Below are positions 27,001 through 42,000 of a stretch of DNA of 64,000 bases, in pieces. The stretch lies in NCBI GenBank assembly GCA_949152475.1, contig OX424570.1, positions 23,928,694 to 23,992,693 on the forward strand. The letters are read 5' to 3'. A model generated the notes under the pieces. The model made no database searches. It saw only the letters and a list, made by a program, of their open reading frames with translations, and was not told the origin of the DNA. The translations under genes were made by a program, and so were the position numbers. This DNA is from Terebella lapidaria. Lineage: Eukaryota; Annelida; Polychaeta; Terebellida; Terebellidae. Position 1 is the first letter of the stretch, and each line of letters begins with the position of its first letter.

Positions 27001-30000
27001 AATGTTACGTGATATGTTTAATCGGTCGAAAGACTGTTTATTTGCTGAACTACTTTGTGGTCAGGGTGGTTTCTCCGTTTTCATCAAAAAGCTACCAAAA
27101 CGATCATAACTATTAAAATGTCAAATTAATTTAAATCAAAATTTCCGAAGCGAAAACAAGCATCTACCGGAATACTTACATATGGAAGTCGGTCCTGGTA
27201 TATCTCTCGAGGTTTTCGTGTTCAAGTTGTAGATGGATATGTTGTTTCGGATGTGAAAATACACAAGTTTATTTGCATAGTCTGCCGTCATGCTGCTCAC
27301 TTCACCTCGTGGGAAGAACGTCTGGCTGGACGAAAGGTTCTGTCCTATACCGACACTGTCCACCTTATTACCAATATTGACGAGCAACTGATCTGGTAAA
27401 TCTACAAAGTGAATGACAAGGAAGGATTTTTTTTCAAAATTCCTCCAGCAAAACAATAGTTGTAATCAATTTGACTTTCAACTTTCAAATTTAAACCATC
27501 TAAAAAACAGCAATGAGTTTCTACTATGTCAACTGAGTTGTAGATCCAGATTTTAGCTAATTTTAACTAGAATTAACTTGAATTTCCATACCAGTAATTT
27601 TTCTTCAAAATTTAGAAAAAAAATTCCATTTTCATCAAGCATTATTATTATTAAGCCTTACCTTGGCACATGTATCCAGTGCTGTCCAGTACGCCGTAGG
27701 TACACACACAGACAGGCGTGTTCCTGGCAGGGTACGCGACGCAGATATCACTGCAGCCACCGTTTGCCGTGACACATGGGTTGTGCAAAACTGTGAGATG
27801 TATAACAACAAAATATCATTCACAGTACCTCAAACTAAGCTGATTCCAGTGACTTTCTGCTAATTTCTTGTTTAGCGAATATTTCAGAATAAGTGAATCA
27901 AATGTAGGACTTACATGTTTGCTCAATGTAAGTGTTGATTTTTGAAAGGATAAATTTAAAAAATTAGCCCAATGGGCTAGTAAGGTTACCGGAGAAATAT
28001 ACAGAGTTAAGCCGAGAAAGTTGAAAGTCAAATTCAAGGTGACCACTGAAATCGCCATATCTCTAACCGTGAAAATGGGATCAAAGGTTAAATTCTAGAT
28101 CACCAAACTATTCAGCATACATCATTTCCTATATGTTCACTATGGACCCCTAAGCTGTAAATTTGATAATAAGCGAGATATAAGCCATTTTGCAATCTGA
28201 CTTTGAAAATAAAATGACTGACCTTGAAATTTAGGTCAAAGGTCAAATTCAATATCATTAAAATATTCAGAATATATCATTTCCTATATGTTCACAATTG
28301 ATTCCTAAGCTGTAAAGCCGATAATAAGCAAGATATTAGCCATTTTGTCCTGTTGACCTTGAAAATGAGGTCAAAGGTCAAATTCAAGGTCATGAGAATT
28401 TTCAGCATATATCATTTCCTATATGTTCACAATTAATTCCTAAGCTGTAAAGTCGCTAATAAGCAAGATATTGGCCATTTTGTCCTGTGACCTTGAAAAT
28501 AGGTCAAAGGTCAAATTCAAGGTCACGAGCATTTTCAGCATATATCATTTCCTATATGTTCACAATTGATTCCTAAGCTGTAAAGTCGCTAATAAGCAAG
28601 ATATTGGCCATTTTGTCCTGTGACCTTGAAAATAGGTCAAAGGTCAAATTCAAGGTCATGAGCATTTTCAGCATATATCATTTCCTAAATGTTCACAATT
28701 GATTCCTAAGCTGTAAAGTCGCTAATAAGCAAGATATTGGCCATTTTGTCCTCTGACCTTGAAAATAGGTCAAAGGTCAAATTCAAGGTCATGAGCATTT
28801 TCAGCATATATCATTTCCTATATGTTCACAATTGATTCCTAAGCTGTAAAATCGCTAATAAGCAAGATATTGGCCATTTTGTCCTGTGACCTTGAAAATG
28901 AGGTCAAAGGTCAAATTCAAGGTCACGAGAATATTCAGCATATATGATTTCCCATATGTTCACAATTGATTCCTAAGCTGTAAAGTCGATAATAAGCGAG
29001 ATATCAGCAATTTTGTCCTGTGACCTTGGAAATGAGGTCAAAGGTCAAATTCAAGGTCATGAGAATATTCTGCGTATATCATTTCCTATATGTTCACAAT
29101 TGATTCCTAAGCTGTAAAGTCGATAATAAGCGAGATCTTAGCCATTTTGTCATGTGACCTTCAAAATGAGGTCAAAGGTCAAATTCAAGGTCATGAGAAT
29201 TTTCAGCATATATCATTTCCTATATGTTCACAATTGATTTCTAAGCTGTTAAGTCGCTGATAAGCAAGATATTGGCCATTTTGTCCTGTGACCTTGAAAA
29301 TGAGGTCAAAGGTCAAATTCAAGGTCACGAGAATTCTCAGCATATATCATTTCCTATATGTTCACAATTGATTCCTAAGCTGTAAAGTCGCTAATAAGCA
29401 AGATATTGGCCAATTTGTCCTGTAACCTTGAAAATGAGGTCAAAGGTCAAATTCAAGGTCATGAGAATATTCAGCATATATCATTTCCTATATGTTCACA
29501 ATTGATTCCTAAGCTGTAAAGTCGATAATAAGCGAGATATTAGCAATTTTGTCCTGTGACCTTGGAAATGAGGTCAGGGTCAAATTCAAGGTCATGAAAA
29601 TATTCAGCATATATCATTTCCTATATGTTCACAAGTGATTCCTAAACTGTAAAGTCGATAATAAGTGAGATATTAGCCATTTTGTCCTGTGACCTTGAAA
29701 ATGAGGTCAAAGGTCAAATTCAAGGTCATGACAATAATCTGCATATATCATTTCCTATATGTTCATAATTGATTGCTAAGCTGTAAAGTCGATAACAAGC
29801 GAGATATTAGCCATTTTGTCCTGTGACCTTGAAAATGAGGTCGAAGGTCAAATTCAAGGTCATCAGAATATTCAGCATATATCATTTCCTATATGTCCAC
29901 AATTGATTCCTAAGCTGTAGAGTCGATAATAAGTGAGATATAAGCCATTTTGTGCTCTGACCTTGAAACTGAGGTCAGAGGTCAAATTCAAGGTCACGAG

Positions 30001-33000
30001 AATATTCAGAATATATCATTTCCTATATGTCCACAATTGATTCCTAAGCTGTAGAGTCGATAATAAGCGAGATATAAGCCATTTTGTGCTCTGACCTTGA
30101 AAGTGAGGTCAGAGGTCAAATTCAAGGTCACGAGAATATTCAGCATATATCATTTCCTATAGGTCCACAATTGATTCCTAGTCTCTAATCTCAATATCAA
30201 GTGAGATATTAGGCATAATGTGTCCCATTATAAAGCATAGGAGAATTTAACATGGGAAAGTCCCATTTGAGCCGAGTTTGGGCCAAAATGGCCCACTTCG
30301 AGCGATTCAAGCGCAACGAAATTTATGGACATCATAGGAGTACATATAAGGAGTGTTATTTATCAAAAAGAAAAATTAGGCCAAGGGCCAAAGATAGGTT
30401 ACCGGACAATGTTTAATATTTTAGATGTTAGCCAGGTCACTGGTTAAAGTCAAGGTCAAAAGAATATTCAGCATATATATAATATTAAGCATGTATCATG
30501 TCCACAGTTGATTGCTAAGCTGTAAATTCAAAACAGAGAGATATTAGCAATTTTGTGCTATGGCCTTGAAAATGAAGGCAAAAGGTCAAATTCAAGGTCA
30601 TCGAAATATTCAGTGTATATCACTTTCTATATGTCCACAATTGATTCCCAAGCCATACAGTCAATAGAGGAGCAAGATATGAGCCAGTTTGTACTTGGAC
30701 CTTGAAAATGAGGTCAGAGGTCAAATTCAAGGTCACGAGAATATTCAGCATATATCATTTCCTATATGTCCACAATTGATTCCTAAGCTGTAAAATCTAT
30801 AAGTGAGATATTAGCCACTTTGTCCTGTGACCTTGAAAATGAGGTCAAAGGTCAAATTCAAGGTCACGACAATAATTTGCATATATCATTTCCTATATGT
30901 TCAGAACTGATTCGTAAGCCGTAAAGTCGATGACAAGCGAGATATTAGCTATTTTGTCCTATGACCTTGAAAATGGGGTCAAAGGTCAAATTTAAGGTTA
31001 TCAGAATAATCAGCATATATCATTTCCTATATGTCCACAATTGATACCTAAGATGTAGAGTCGATAATAAGCGAGATATAAGCCATTTTGTCCTATGACC
31101 TTGAAAATGGGGTCAAAGGTCAAATTCATGGTCATCAGAATATTTAGCATATATCATTTCCTATATGTCCACAATTGATTCCTAAGCTGTAGAGTCAATA
31201 ATAAGCAAGATATAAGCCAATTTGTGCTCTGACCTTGAAACTGAGGTCAGAGGTCAAATTCAAGGTCACGAGAATATTCAGGATATATCATTTCCTATAT
31301 GTCCACAAATGATTCCTAGTCTCTAATCTCAATATTAAGTGAGATATTAGGCATAATGTGTCCCATTATGAGGCATAGGAGAATTTAACATGGGAAAGTC
31401 CCATTTGGGCCGAGTTTGGGCCAAAATGGCCCACTTCGAGCGATTCAAGCGCAACGAAATTTATAGACATCATAGAAGTACATATGAAGAGTGTTATGTA
31501 TCAAAAAGAAAAAAAGTTACTGAACAGATTTTGAGAATATGGCCGCCAAAGTCCAAAATCAGGCATTTTTCGTCGAAAACGGCCGCCATTTTGAAAAAAA
31601 TGCGAAAATCAAAAAACTAAAAAATACCTCCTTCTTGAATTATTTTTAAGTATTTTTGTGCAAAATTTCAGAAAAATTTGCCCATAAACAAAAAAGATAA
31701 AAATGTGGACGACGACGACGACGACGGACGCAACGCCATGCCAATAGGTTATCGGACCATAGGTCCGGTAACCTAAAAAAGTTACTGAACAGATTTTGAG
31801 AAAGTGGCCGCCAAAGTCCAAAATCAGGCATTTTTCGTCGAAAATGGCCGCCATTTTGAAAAAAATGCGAAAATAAAAAAACTAAAAAATACCCCCTTCT
31901 TGAATTATTTTTAAGTATTTTTGTGCAAAATTTCAGAAAAATTCGCACGGACGACGGACGCAACGCCATGCCAATAGGTTATCGGACCATAGGTCCGGTA
32001 ACCTAAAAATAATCAAGTATATCGGGTTAAAGATAATATTCTGCACTACAATGTAGTTGATATCATTCAGTTGTGTTGGATGATTCCTTTTGACTTCGAA
32101 TTGATTATAAACCATGCTCTGTTATCTACCTCAAAATTGAATAAATAAAATGGGATACTAGTCAGGATGCTCAATAGCAAAAAAATTACATGCAATATTT
32201 CCAAACATTTGTGCATTTTCGATATAATGACCTGAAGGTTGTATAGAGATGTCGAACACCGCCATGTCTCCAACGTTGTCTAAGTTCTGTCGGAACACTT
32301 CGGGAGCGCCGTTTGACTGTAAGTTTAGTTTCAGGATCTGTTGGAATGAAGAAATATTTCCTCAACATCAGGAGTTTAGCGTCAGAAACTCATAAGAAAA
32401 TAACCTGAATCAGACACCGATTTTTTATTATCTATTTGATAATTCATATCATATCTATTTTATATGAATGTATAATGGAATTAAATTTCATATATGAGGA
32501 TACTGTTATAAAGAAAACTTTCCTAAACAGGAAGGTATAGAATCATAAGTTTTGTAAATGATTATCAATTGGTGTGCAACACTGACCTGTTTTAGACTTC
32601 TATCGCCCCAGTACAATGTGCTGCCGAAAATTGCGAGACCCGTCACCATCGGCAGATTGCTGCGTATGACCTGCCGATTCCCTCCAGTGTACGAGATTTT
32701 CTGTATGGAACAAAAACTTCAATTTATCGTGAAACCATGAAATTAGGACATTTGTATGTTCACTGCATCCAACATTATTGTATAGAAAGTGAGTATACAT
32801 GTACATATGTTCAAATTTGGACAAATTACCAAAAATCATAATTTTTTCGAACACACATCTATCTATCTATACTATTAACACGGTGGGTAAACAAATCATA
32901 ACGTTCGGGCATATTTAATGGATTATCTGGCTGAAACATAAATATATATAATTCCTGCATGGTTCATCCAGACCACACTATTATTCCACAAATTATCAAA

Positions 33001-36000
33001 TGGACAATATTGATTCTAATTGAAAACGTTGCGAACAACAAATGAAATAGCTCTGTTCTCAGTATTTTGTCTTTATCTTTCAATATGTCTATTATCACAT
33101 CAATTTTTGTCCCACCTCTGGGAGATATATCCTAATCAACAAATCAGCATGTTCTACAATTTATCAACTAGAATATGCCCGAACTTTATGATTCGCTTAC
33201 CCAGCGTGCACATATTTTCGATTATTTTCAAAACTTGCACATAAATCGTAATCATTTGATGGAAAGAAGTTCATGAAAGGAATAAATCCACAGATTATGA
33301 ATCCTTGAAAATACAGGTAATTTCAGCAATTTTTTTTGTTTATTAGCTTTGAAATATTTTATTGATCTCAGATTATTTGTTTTTGTTAGTCACAGGAAAA
33401 ACCAAACTGCTCAAAGTGATAATTGAGACATTCCTATTCCAATACATTCATGGGATATGTATGATATTTTTACCAATAACGATAACATCTCCAACCTGTA
33501 TGGAGTCGACGAGGGTGTCCGCCCAGTAGACATCACCAGTTGCGTGATCGACGACCATTGCTGACACACGACTTACACCCGAGCTCACCACAAGCGTCTG
33601 GTTTGTTCCGTCCGGTAACGCCTTGACAATACCTCTCTGCTCGATCGCCCAGTACACGTATCTGCAAGCATTGAAATATGGTTGTGCTTCTTTATGACAT
33701 GACTTCATAGATATAATAATACTACTACTTATAATAATGATATAATTTAGTTTATATCCAAGTTTTCCAGAACTGAACTGTAAGTTCAATCACAGTGACA
33801 AAGATGTTATGAACATGCAAAAATTAAACGAATTCAATTCACATGATATACAGGGCGTGCATATATCAAGCCATGGAACAACTCTACTTTATAGCAAAAA
33901 TTAGATGATCCTTCAAAATTTAACCTGTGACTTAAATTATTAAATACATGTGCACATAAACAAAACAACACAGACTGGATCCTGTGAATTTTATCATTCA
34001 ATTAACTGAACAATGACAGTGCACAATACCAGAGGAAATTCAAAAATAGCTCATCATAATCCTTCTAAAGATTTCAAGTACCAAGTCACGTGAACAGGTA
34101 ACACCGAGTAAAATACATACCTGCGTAAAGGACTGACCACGATTAATTTGATAGCAGAGTGTGGGAATAGCTCTGGCGAAACAATGATTTTCTTTTCATA
34201 TTGATCACCGCCGCATATCTCGATATAATTGTTCGTACTCATTGAAGTTATAATGGTATAGAGGAGTCCTAAACAAAAACAAAACAAGACAAATCAGGAT
34301 TATTTATGTTTTCGTGGATTATAGGCTTGAAACAGAATCATTCGAAAATTCACATGTACTGTTAGAAACTGTTATCTAAATACCTAATGACATGAATGTT
34401 ATATGCTGAGACAATGACTGTACACACTATAAAACAGATAAGTAATACCGAATTTACAAAACACAAGGCATGACTACCCATACACTATATATATGATATA
34501 CTGATACATGTATGCAAACTCATAACTGAATTAAATCCAGTGCAAAATCCACCATAAATGGATGAGTAAACACTACATTTAAGAGGGTCAGGACGTGAAA
34601 AATGACCACAACAAACCTGTGATCCAGTCCAAGCTTATTGCCACGGTCCAGTGCATGGAATTGTCAGCGACTAAACTTTCCGGGTGCTGACCATGCTGCT
34701 CCACACTGAAAACTCCGAAGTTGCCGAGGCTTGTTGGGCCGGCTCGTGTCTGCGCCCAGTAGATCTTCTGGCTGCTCAAGTGCACCTCGACGTCTGTGAT
34801 AGCGGCGCCTAGGGACCATAAAATCACATTTAGTCGATCTTTGATTGAGTGAAATCAAGGGAAGGCACGCTGAGATTTTGTCCACTTCACCTGTCAACAA
34901 ACCCTACTAGACTTGAAATGTATCAATGCCCAGTGAAGGTAATCTGTTGTATATTGAAATGACTTGTGCAGCTTAACAGGGTTCGGGGTTCAGAAATATG
35001 TAATGGCAGGGAGGTATAACAATTATGCATAACACTAATTCCCCTTCAAAATAAATTTCTGTAGATTCAGGTTTGATAAGATTGATATTTAAACCTCATG
35101 TATTTAAAAGTTGTTATATCAAAGATTATTTCCCAGTATTTCATGATTCTTGAAGACCATGTGTTGCATATGATATGATTGGTGGTTAAGTTTGATGTCT
35201 TTGGTTATGATCAATGTTACCATGGATACATTAACCTCCAGTAGAGATCGGGGCCATAGCCTCATCCTGAGAGCTGTTACCATGGTTACACTTACCTCCA
35301 GTAGAGACCGGGGCCATAGCCTCATCCTGAGAGCTGTTACCATGGTTACACTTACCTCCAGTAGAGAACGGGGCCATAGCCTCATCCTGAGAGCCGTTAC
35401 CATGGTTACACTTACCTCCAGTAGAGACCGGGGCCATAGCCTCATCCTGAGAGCCGTTACCATGGTTACACTTACCTCCAGTAGAGACCGGAGCCATAGC
35501 CTCATCCTGAGAGCTGTTACCATGGTTACACTTACCTCCAGTAGAGACCGGGGCCATAGCCTCATCCTGAGAGCTGTTACCATGGTTACACTTACCTCCA
35601 GTAGAGACCGGGGCCATAGCCTCATCCTGAGAGCTGTTACCATGGTTACACTTACCTCCAGTAGAGACCGGGGCCATAGCCTCATCCTGAGAGCTGTTAC
35701 CATGGTTACACTTACCTCCAGTAGAGACCGGGGCCATAGCCTCATCCTGAGAGCTGTTACCATGGTTACACTTACCTCCAGTAGAGACCGGGGCCATAGC
35801 CTCATCCTGAGAGCCGTCCAGAGCGAATGCTCGCAGAACTGTGTCCTGGCTTACAGTCAGCATCGTAGTCACCGCTGAAAAACAAGTTCTTCACAAGGTT
35901 AATCCAAAATACACAAACTTTTTTCGGACAGAATGGATTTATTATTCATCACACATAAGTGCATTTTTTAAGTTTTCAAATTTAACTTGAAGTAGATATA

Positions 36001-39000
36001 TTTCAAATCTGATCTGACTTCTATATTTACTAACATCATACCTTATGAATTTATAATACATGTATATACATATGCAAAATTCTCGTATAAAACAATCACG
36101 GTTTTATCATTAAGTGACGAAAAAAAATATATTATAGAGATTGGGACCATGACAGACAGATGTACACACGTGAACACGTAGTCTGGTCGGTGTTTAGCTT
36201 GTAGCCGGTGGAGCACGCACATGCCCTTCGTCCTGGTCCCTGTGTCAAACACAGCTGCTGGCAACCGCCGTTGACCGACTGGCACAGATTCGGAGCACCT
36301 AGGAATGACACTGATGTGCATTTCAACGATTCTGCATGTCGCTTATTCTTTTTGCACAATATGCTATAATTATTTAGACTGTACATGTACAATTGTACAT
36401 TGGGAATTGTGGAGATCGATTGAATAAATTACACTGAAGTCCATTTGTTGGCAACAGCGGCAAACAGCCTACCAAAATTTTAATAATATTCAAAAGTATA
36501 GAAAGAATATTTATTCAGTGAAAGTGATGCATCATTTTTGAAGGAGAAAGATTGATACCCTTCAGATACCTCCCCCCCCCCCCCCCTCTAGAAAGACATT
36601 TTCAGTTTACCATGTAAATGAACCCCTCTAATAAGACTCCTCTCAGGCAAAACCTTAATTTTGTGGCAGAAAGGTAGGCGTTATTTGAAAGGGACCACTG
36701 TATATCGTAAAATACAGAACACAGCCACTCAGATTGCATACCTCCTACGTGTCTGTTGGTGAATACTCTCAGGATTTCAACCCTAGGAGCATTCGTCAAT
36801 ATGGCGGTGGAATTCCCCGTGGCGAGATCATAGCGATATACTGCCTGGTAACCGCGATCAGAGTAGTATAGCGTACCGTTGCCAGCGGCAACACCAAACG
36901 GAGTAAATGACGTGATACTGATGGTAGATTTCGTCCCTGTACGTATGTCAAATTTCATGATCTGAAAAAAAGAAATGTACTAATTGAAACTATCTTGAAC
37001 ATTTTTGTGTGTATGTATGTGTCTATTGTAGACACAAATTACTAAGAAATATTGGAAAAAAATTTATAAGAAAGTATAAATATAAGAAAGCTCATACTAT
37101 GAACATAATGATGACATACATGTAATAGTGTTTCTTTTTTCCTATTAGTTCCATTCCTTAAATCAACTATCAATTAACAATTCACCTGCCGAGCAATTTG
37201 ATTTTGAAACTTCCAAATTCCCTCATTTAATACATCTCTCCCCATATAACAACGGACCTGCTGCACGTATTCTTCAGTCCAATACAATATCTGCGCTTGC
37301 TCGTCACACGTGATCTGAACGAGACGGCTGAGGTTGTCTTGCACGAGTATCTGAGGATTTGTGCCATCCAGATCAATCGAGGCCAGTTTCCTTGGGATAC
37401 TGCTTTTTCCATTGTCCAGCCAGAATAATTTTCTGGAAAATTGATAAATGTTGCCACTTTAGGACTAGGCCAATTAAGTTAAAATGTGCCAATTTCTGCA
37501 CTGGATTTTCTTTTACTTTTTTATTTTCGAGCAGATCAATGCTCTGGTTGAAAACCCATGATTGATATAATTACAAAATTCCACTACTACGTCACACAGT
37601 ATTATCCACGAACATACCCAATTGAAGGCATTAAACAAGCAGATATTGGTGATCCCACTGCCTGCGCTGCACCCGAATCCGTCAGCCACGTTTTCCGGTG
37701 AAAGTTCGTGCCCGTAACTTGCATCACGCCAACAGTCGAAGGCTTCTCACTCAGCCAATACAGGTTTTTTGCCGTCCAATCAAAAGCAATGGCTTTTATC
37801 GTTCCGAAGTAAGCATTTGGCGCGACTTCAGATTGGTTTTGGGAAGTCAAGCTTATTTGGTGTATCGACGTCTGCAAGTGAAAACAAAAAGAACGAATTG
37901 GGTATATGGAAACATGTCTAATTGTAGGTGAACTACACAATTATCAGTGTTATTTGTCACCATATGCCTAGTTCCAAATCAACATGAGACTTGAAAATTA
38001 TCAGCATCTAGTTTGTCAGTAAATATAAACATTTATAGTAATGAACATAATTGAAATAAAAATGTTTTATCAAGATGCTTAATCCACCCAGTAAAGGTCT
38101 CGAAATTCATGGTAGCCTAAATCTGATACGATTCCAACTGCGCAAGTTTAATTCAGCTTCTTGACAATGGTCACCTTAGTCTCGAAACTCTCCAATGGTG
38201 ATCTCGCAGCAATCTGAAATAAAAATAACACATTGTCTCAATATACAACTTATTGAGTATAGGCCAGGTATATTACATAACCAGTGCAGTTTGCTTCCAT
38301 GTAAAGGTGGTCTCAGACTTTTTGTCACCAAACAAGATAAGATTGTCGACCCTATACCTATCACACGAATACAGCTACAAACCCTTTGAGTTTGGACGGA
38401 AAAGATCGTTTTTGCATCACTGTCGTAATCAAAATCTTGTAGAGTTGTGCTCAGCCCGATATTCGGCCCAACGTTATCCACGACTTTCGAACTCTGTGCA
38501 CCAGAAAACGGCATGGCCCCTATCATCAACCTCGTCTTTAGCAACAAGTAACCAGCGGTGTCTGAAAGTTGTTGAGAAAGGATTAACACAAAATGCATGT
38601 CTCAAGAACTATGCAGAAAAGATGATCAATTTCCCTGCTATGAATTCGGATAACCTGTTAGATGAATGATTCATACATTTATAATGTACATAATACATAC
38701 AACACATCAAATAGAATTTGGTGTTGTGAATTGAACAGACGATTTCAGACTTGTGGGATATTATAGTGAACAATATCAAACATTTCTACGAGTACCAAAG
38801 CTGGATTTCACCAAGATTGATATGTTCGTTCAGAAATGCTGATAATTCTGGGAGTTACTTCAAACTGGTTTAACATTGGCCACAAATTTCAGAATGCTTG
38901 GGGGTTGCTGTTTTTTCTAACTTTTGGATGATAGAAACACAAACCTGTTGAGATACAGTTGTGCCGGGATGCATCTAGAACCATGCGCGGCGGGCAGATA

Positions 39001-42000
39001 CAGAGGTATTGCGCAGGCTGGGGGGACAGGACACACGCGTGGCTACACATCTGGTGAAAACAGGGGTTAGACGCTGGAAAAAACACAAAATGAACGGCAT
39101 TTATGTTTTTGGTGATATGGCCAGGATTTATGAAGATGCACGTATCTTCATAAATCACGTATGCACGGAAAGATAGCATATTATTCACAGTCAAACACCA
39201 ACAACAGTCATATTTATTGAACATATCGGTAAAGTGATGGTCTGAGAAGTATTTTGGCAGATTGAAATACATGTACAGTGGTCCCCCTCAGATAAGACAT
39301 CCCTCTATAACGACATCCCCCTCTGTAAAGACATTTTCCTATGGTGCTGGGATGAATTTAACATGTAATTGAACCCCTCTAATAAGACTCCCCTTAGATA
39401 AGACCGTAATTATGTGGCAGAAGGCTATGTCTTATCTGAGGGGGACCACTGTATATAACATCGCAAGGTGCAGAGTTTTGGGACCAGTACTGTACCTGTA
39501 GGCTGTATAACAGAGTGTACAATCCGCGACCCATACTCTAAACGATTGGAACCGCTACTCGTCATATTGGTACACTGAATCTTGTTGCACCAACGTATGG
39601 TCGAACCAATTTGCATGTAAAGGTGATTCTCGAAGACCAGTAGCTGATGGTGGCCAAAGTTCTGTAACGTAGAAACAAATCAAAAGGGAACTGTTATCAG
39701 GCAACTCACACACATATTAAAACTTGACACACAACAAATATAATCAAATCAGTGATAATATCATTATTAAGCCAATTGCCTGCCGATGAAGGTAAAATTT
39801 TCCCAATATTTGACTCACATTGAAAGAAAGGTGACTTGCTACTCGATGTCTCCCAGTACCGTCATAAAGACAAAAGTCTACACTCTCTGAGAGTATGTCT
39901 AAAAAGTAGAGCCGTTTAGTAGGTAGATCCAAAGTTATTGAAACAGCTTTCCCCAGTTGTTCGTAGACGATTCTCTCAGGGGAGCTGCCATCTAAACCCG
40001 CGGTCCAGATACTAGATATTGCACTACTTGTCAGGGAAATCCAAAACATCCTCCGATCACTAGAAATAGGACAAAAATCTGCATCGATGGAAGTCTTATT
40101 GCAAATGTGTAGTTGTGTGATCCACAACAATTCAGTTGCTTCACCGCTTGCTTCCCTCGCAAGAGAAAAATACTGAATACCTTCAATTTGTTAAGACGTT
40201 TGTTTTGTGAATTCAATTCACTTACAAATACAATGAACTTTGAGAAATGGAGATCTACAATTGCTAAGACCCAAATTACTCAGGACAATTAGCATTATTC
40301 ATCAAATTTATTGTGAATTTTTCTATACAGCGAAAAACATAGATGTCCAAAAAAAACATAAGTGTTTACAGCAAATATCAAAAGAATTTTACAAAGCATG
40401 AAAACATACTCATTCGAAACATCAATCTCTTTGGTTACTATGGTTACCTGTCTCTGGGGTCGAGAGCCAGAGCAATGATTTGGTCCGTGGCATTACCCGA
40501 GTAAACAACGCACGCATACTGTCTGTCCAGTGGTGTTACGAATATGTTCAACAGGTTTCTTGTCCAATAAACATTCCGCCCAGCCCATTCATAGGCTAGA
40601 GTATACAGCCCCTGCTGGTTATCTTGGTACATCTGGAATATATATATAATTCATTTATTATACAATGATACAAGACTTGATCTCTCTTAAAGAGAATCAG
40701 ACGTATACTTTTTTCAATGCGAATGAAATTGATGACTTGATCACCAATATTTATACATCATAATTCATTCACTGACATGTATTTTTTTTTTTTTTTTCAT
40801 ATTACATCCACTTTTCTACATCCTGTTGAACAATGATGAATAAAAGGAAGTTTTAACCTGTTAAAACCAGTATTTATTACACACTTACCTCTATAATAAA
40901 CACTCTTGGGTAATCTTACCTGGCTTTCAAAAAAGAGGGTAATAATGCCATTAAATTTTTTAATGGCAAACTCTCTTAAACTGGTCGTTCTATGCCCCTC
41001 AGACAGCAGTCATTCATAAAGGTTTCTTGACGAAACCTGACTGCCGCAGTGGTCTCTGAGAAATGTTTCTTGACGAAACTGTTCCCCCGGAACCGCCATT
41101 ACTTTGTCCCCCAGAAGTTAGGCTGGGGAGGCGAGAGGGAAAATAATCGTGTTTATTATAGAGGTAAGTGTGTAATAAATACTGGTTTTAACAGGTTAAA
41201 ACTTCCTATTTATGTCCACACTTTGACCTCTATAGTAAACACTCTTGGGTTATCTCAGAATAACCACAGGAGGAGGGCTAACCCAAACCCCCAAGGAAAC
41301 ATCATTGAGGCATAGAACGAAGTATTTCTGAGTTTAGAGAATTTATGGTTTTTTATTTAATAGAAAGAAGCCCCCACGCGCCAGTATTTACAAGTTAGGT
41401 GTTTTAACCCGGACGAGTAATTAGCCCGGAGGTTTATTAGCGCGTGCGAGTAAATTCATAAACTACCACAGAATATTACCTGGGTAAGAGAGTGGAGTCG
41501 TCGAGAAGGTTCCCCCGCAGTTGTCTTGCTGGCGGCGGGACAACGTAAAATTTTCCTCCACCAAAAAAGAGGGACAAATCGACCTTCGAGACGACCTGTC
41601 CGACCGTCGAAGTGTGTATGTACAAGTGCTGCATATTTACAGACGGACCGTACTCTGCGCGGCCACCACGGGTCCTAGGTGGTAGCCGTCCTCATCCTGC
41701 CACGTCAGTTCCCTGCAGTAGAAGGAAACAAAGGTATTGTTAGAGGCCCACGAACAGGCCTGCATGACATCGGACAATGCAACATTATTCATGAAAGCGA
41801 GTGACGACGCTAAAGCCCGCACATCATGCGCTTTCACACGGAAGGAGCCCGACGTTTGTGTTTGAGATTTCTCGTAGCAGAAAAGAACACACTTTTTGAC
41901 CCAGGAAGAGATCGTTGCTGCTCGAATATCTTTCGGGAAATTCTTCTTAAAGGCAACGAACAAGAGACGTTTCCCCACATGAAGCTCCTTCGTGCGACGC

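Noticed and set aside
35192-35878. 228-codon ORFs on both strands over the 60-bp array
   Set aside because: Another effect of a stop-free unit divisible by three. Only the minus frame continuing exon e25 has biological support.
37240-37257. Later donor for e22 (after 'CYMGRD')
   Set aside because: It would give a longer exon and a poorer class B join; CAG/GTCCGT at 37258 joins YWTEEYVQQ to IMKFD cleanly.
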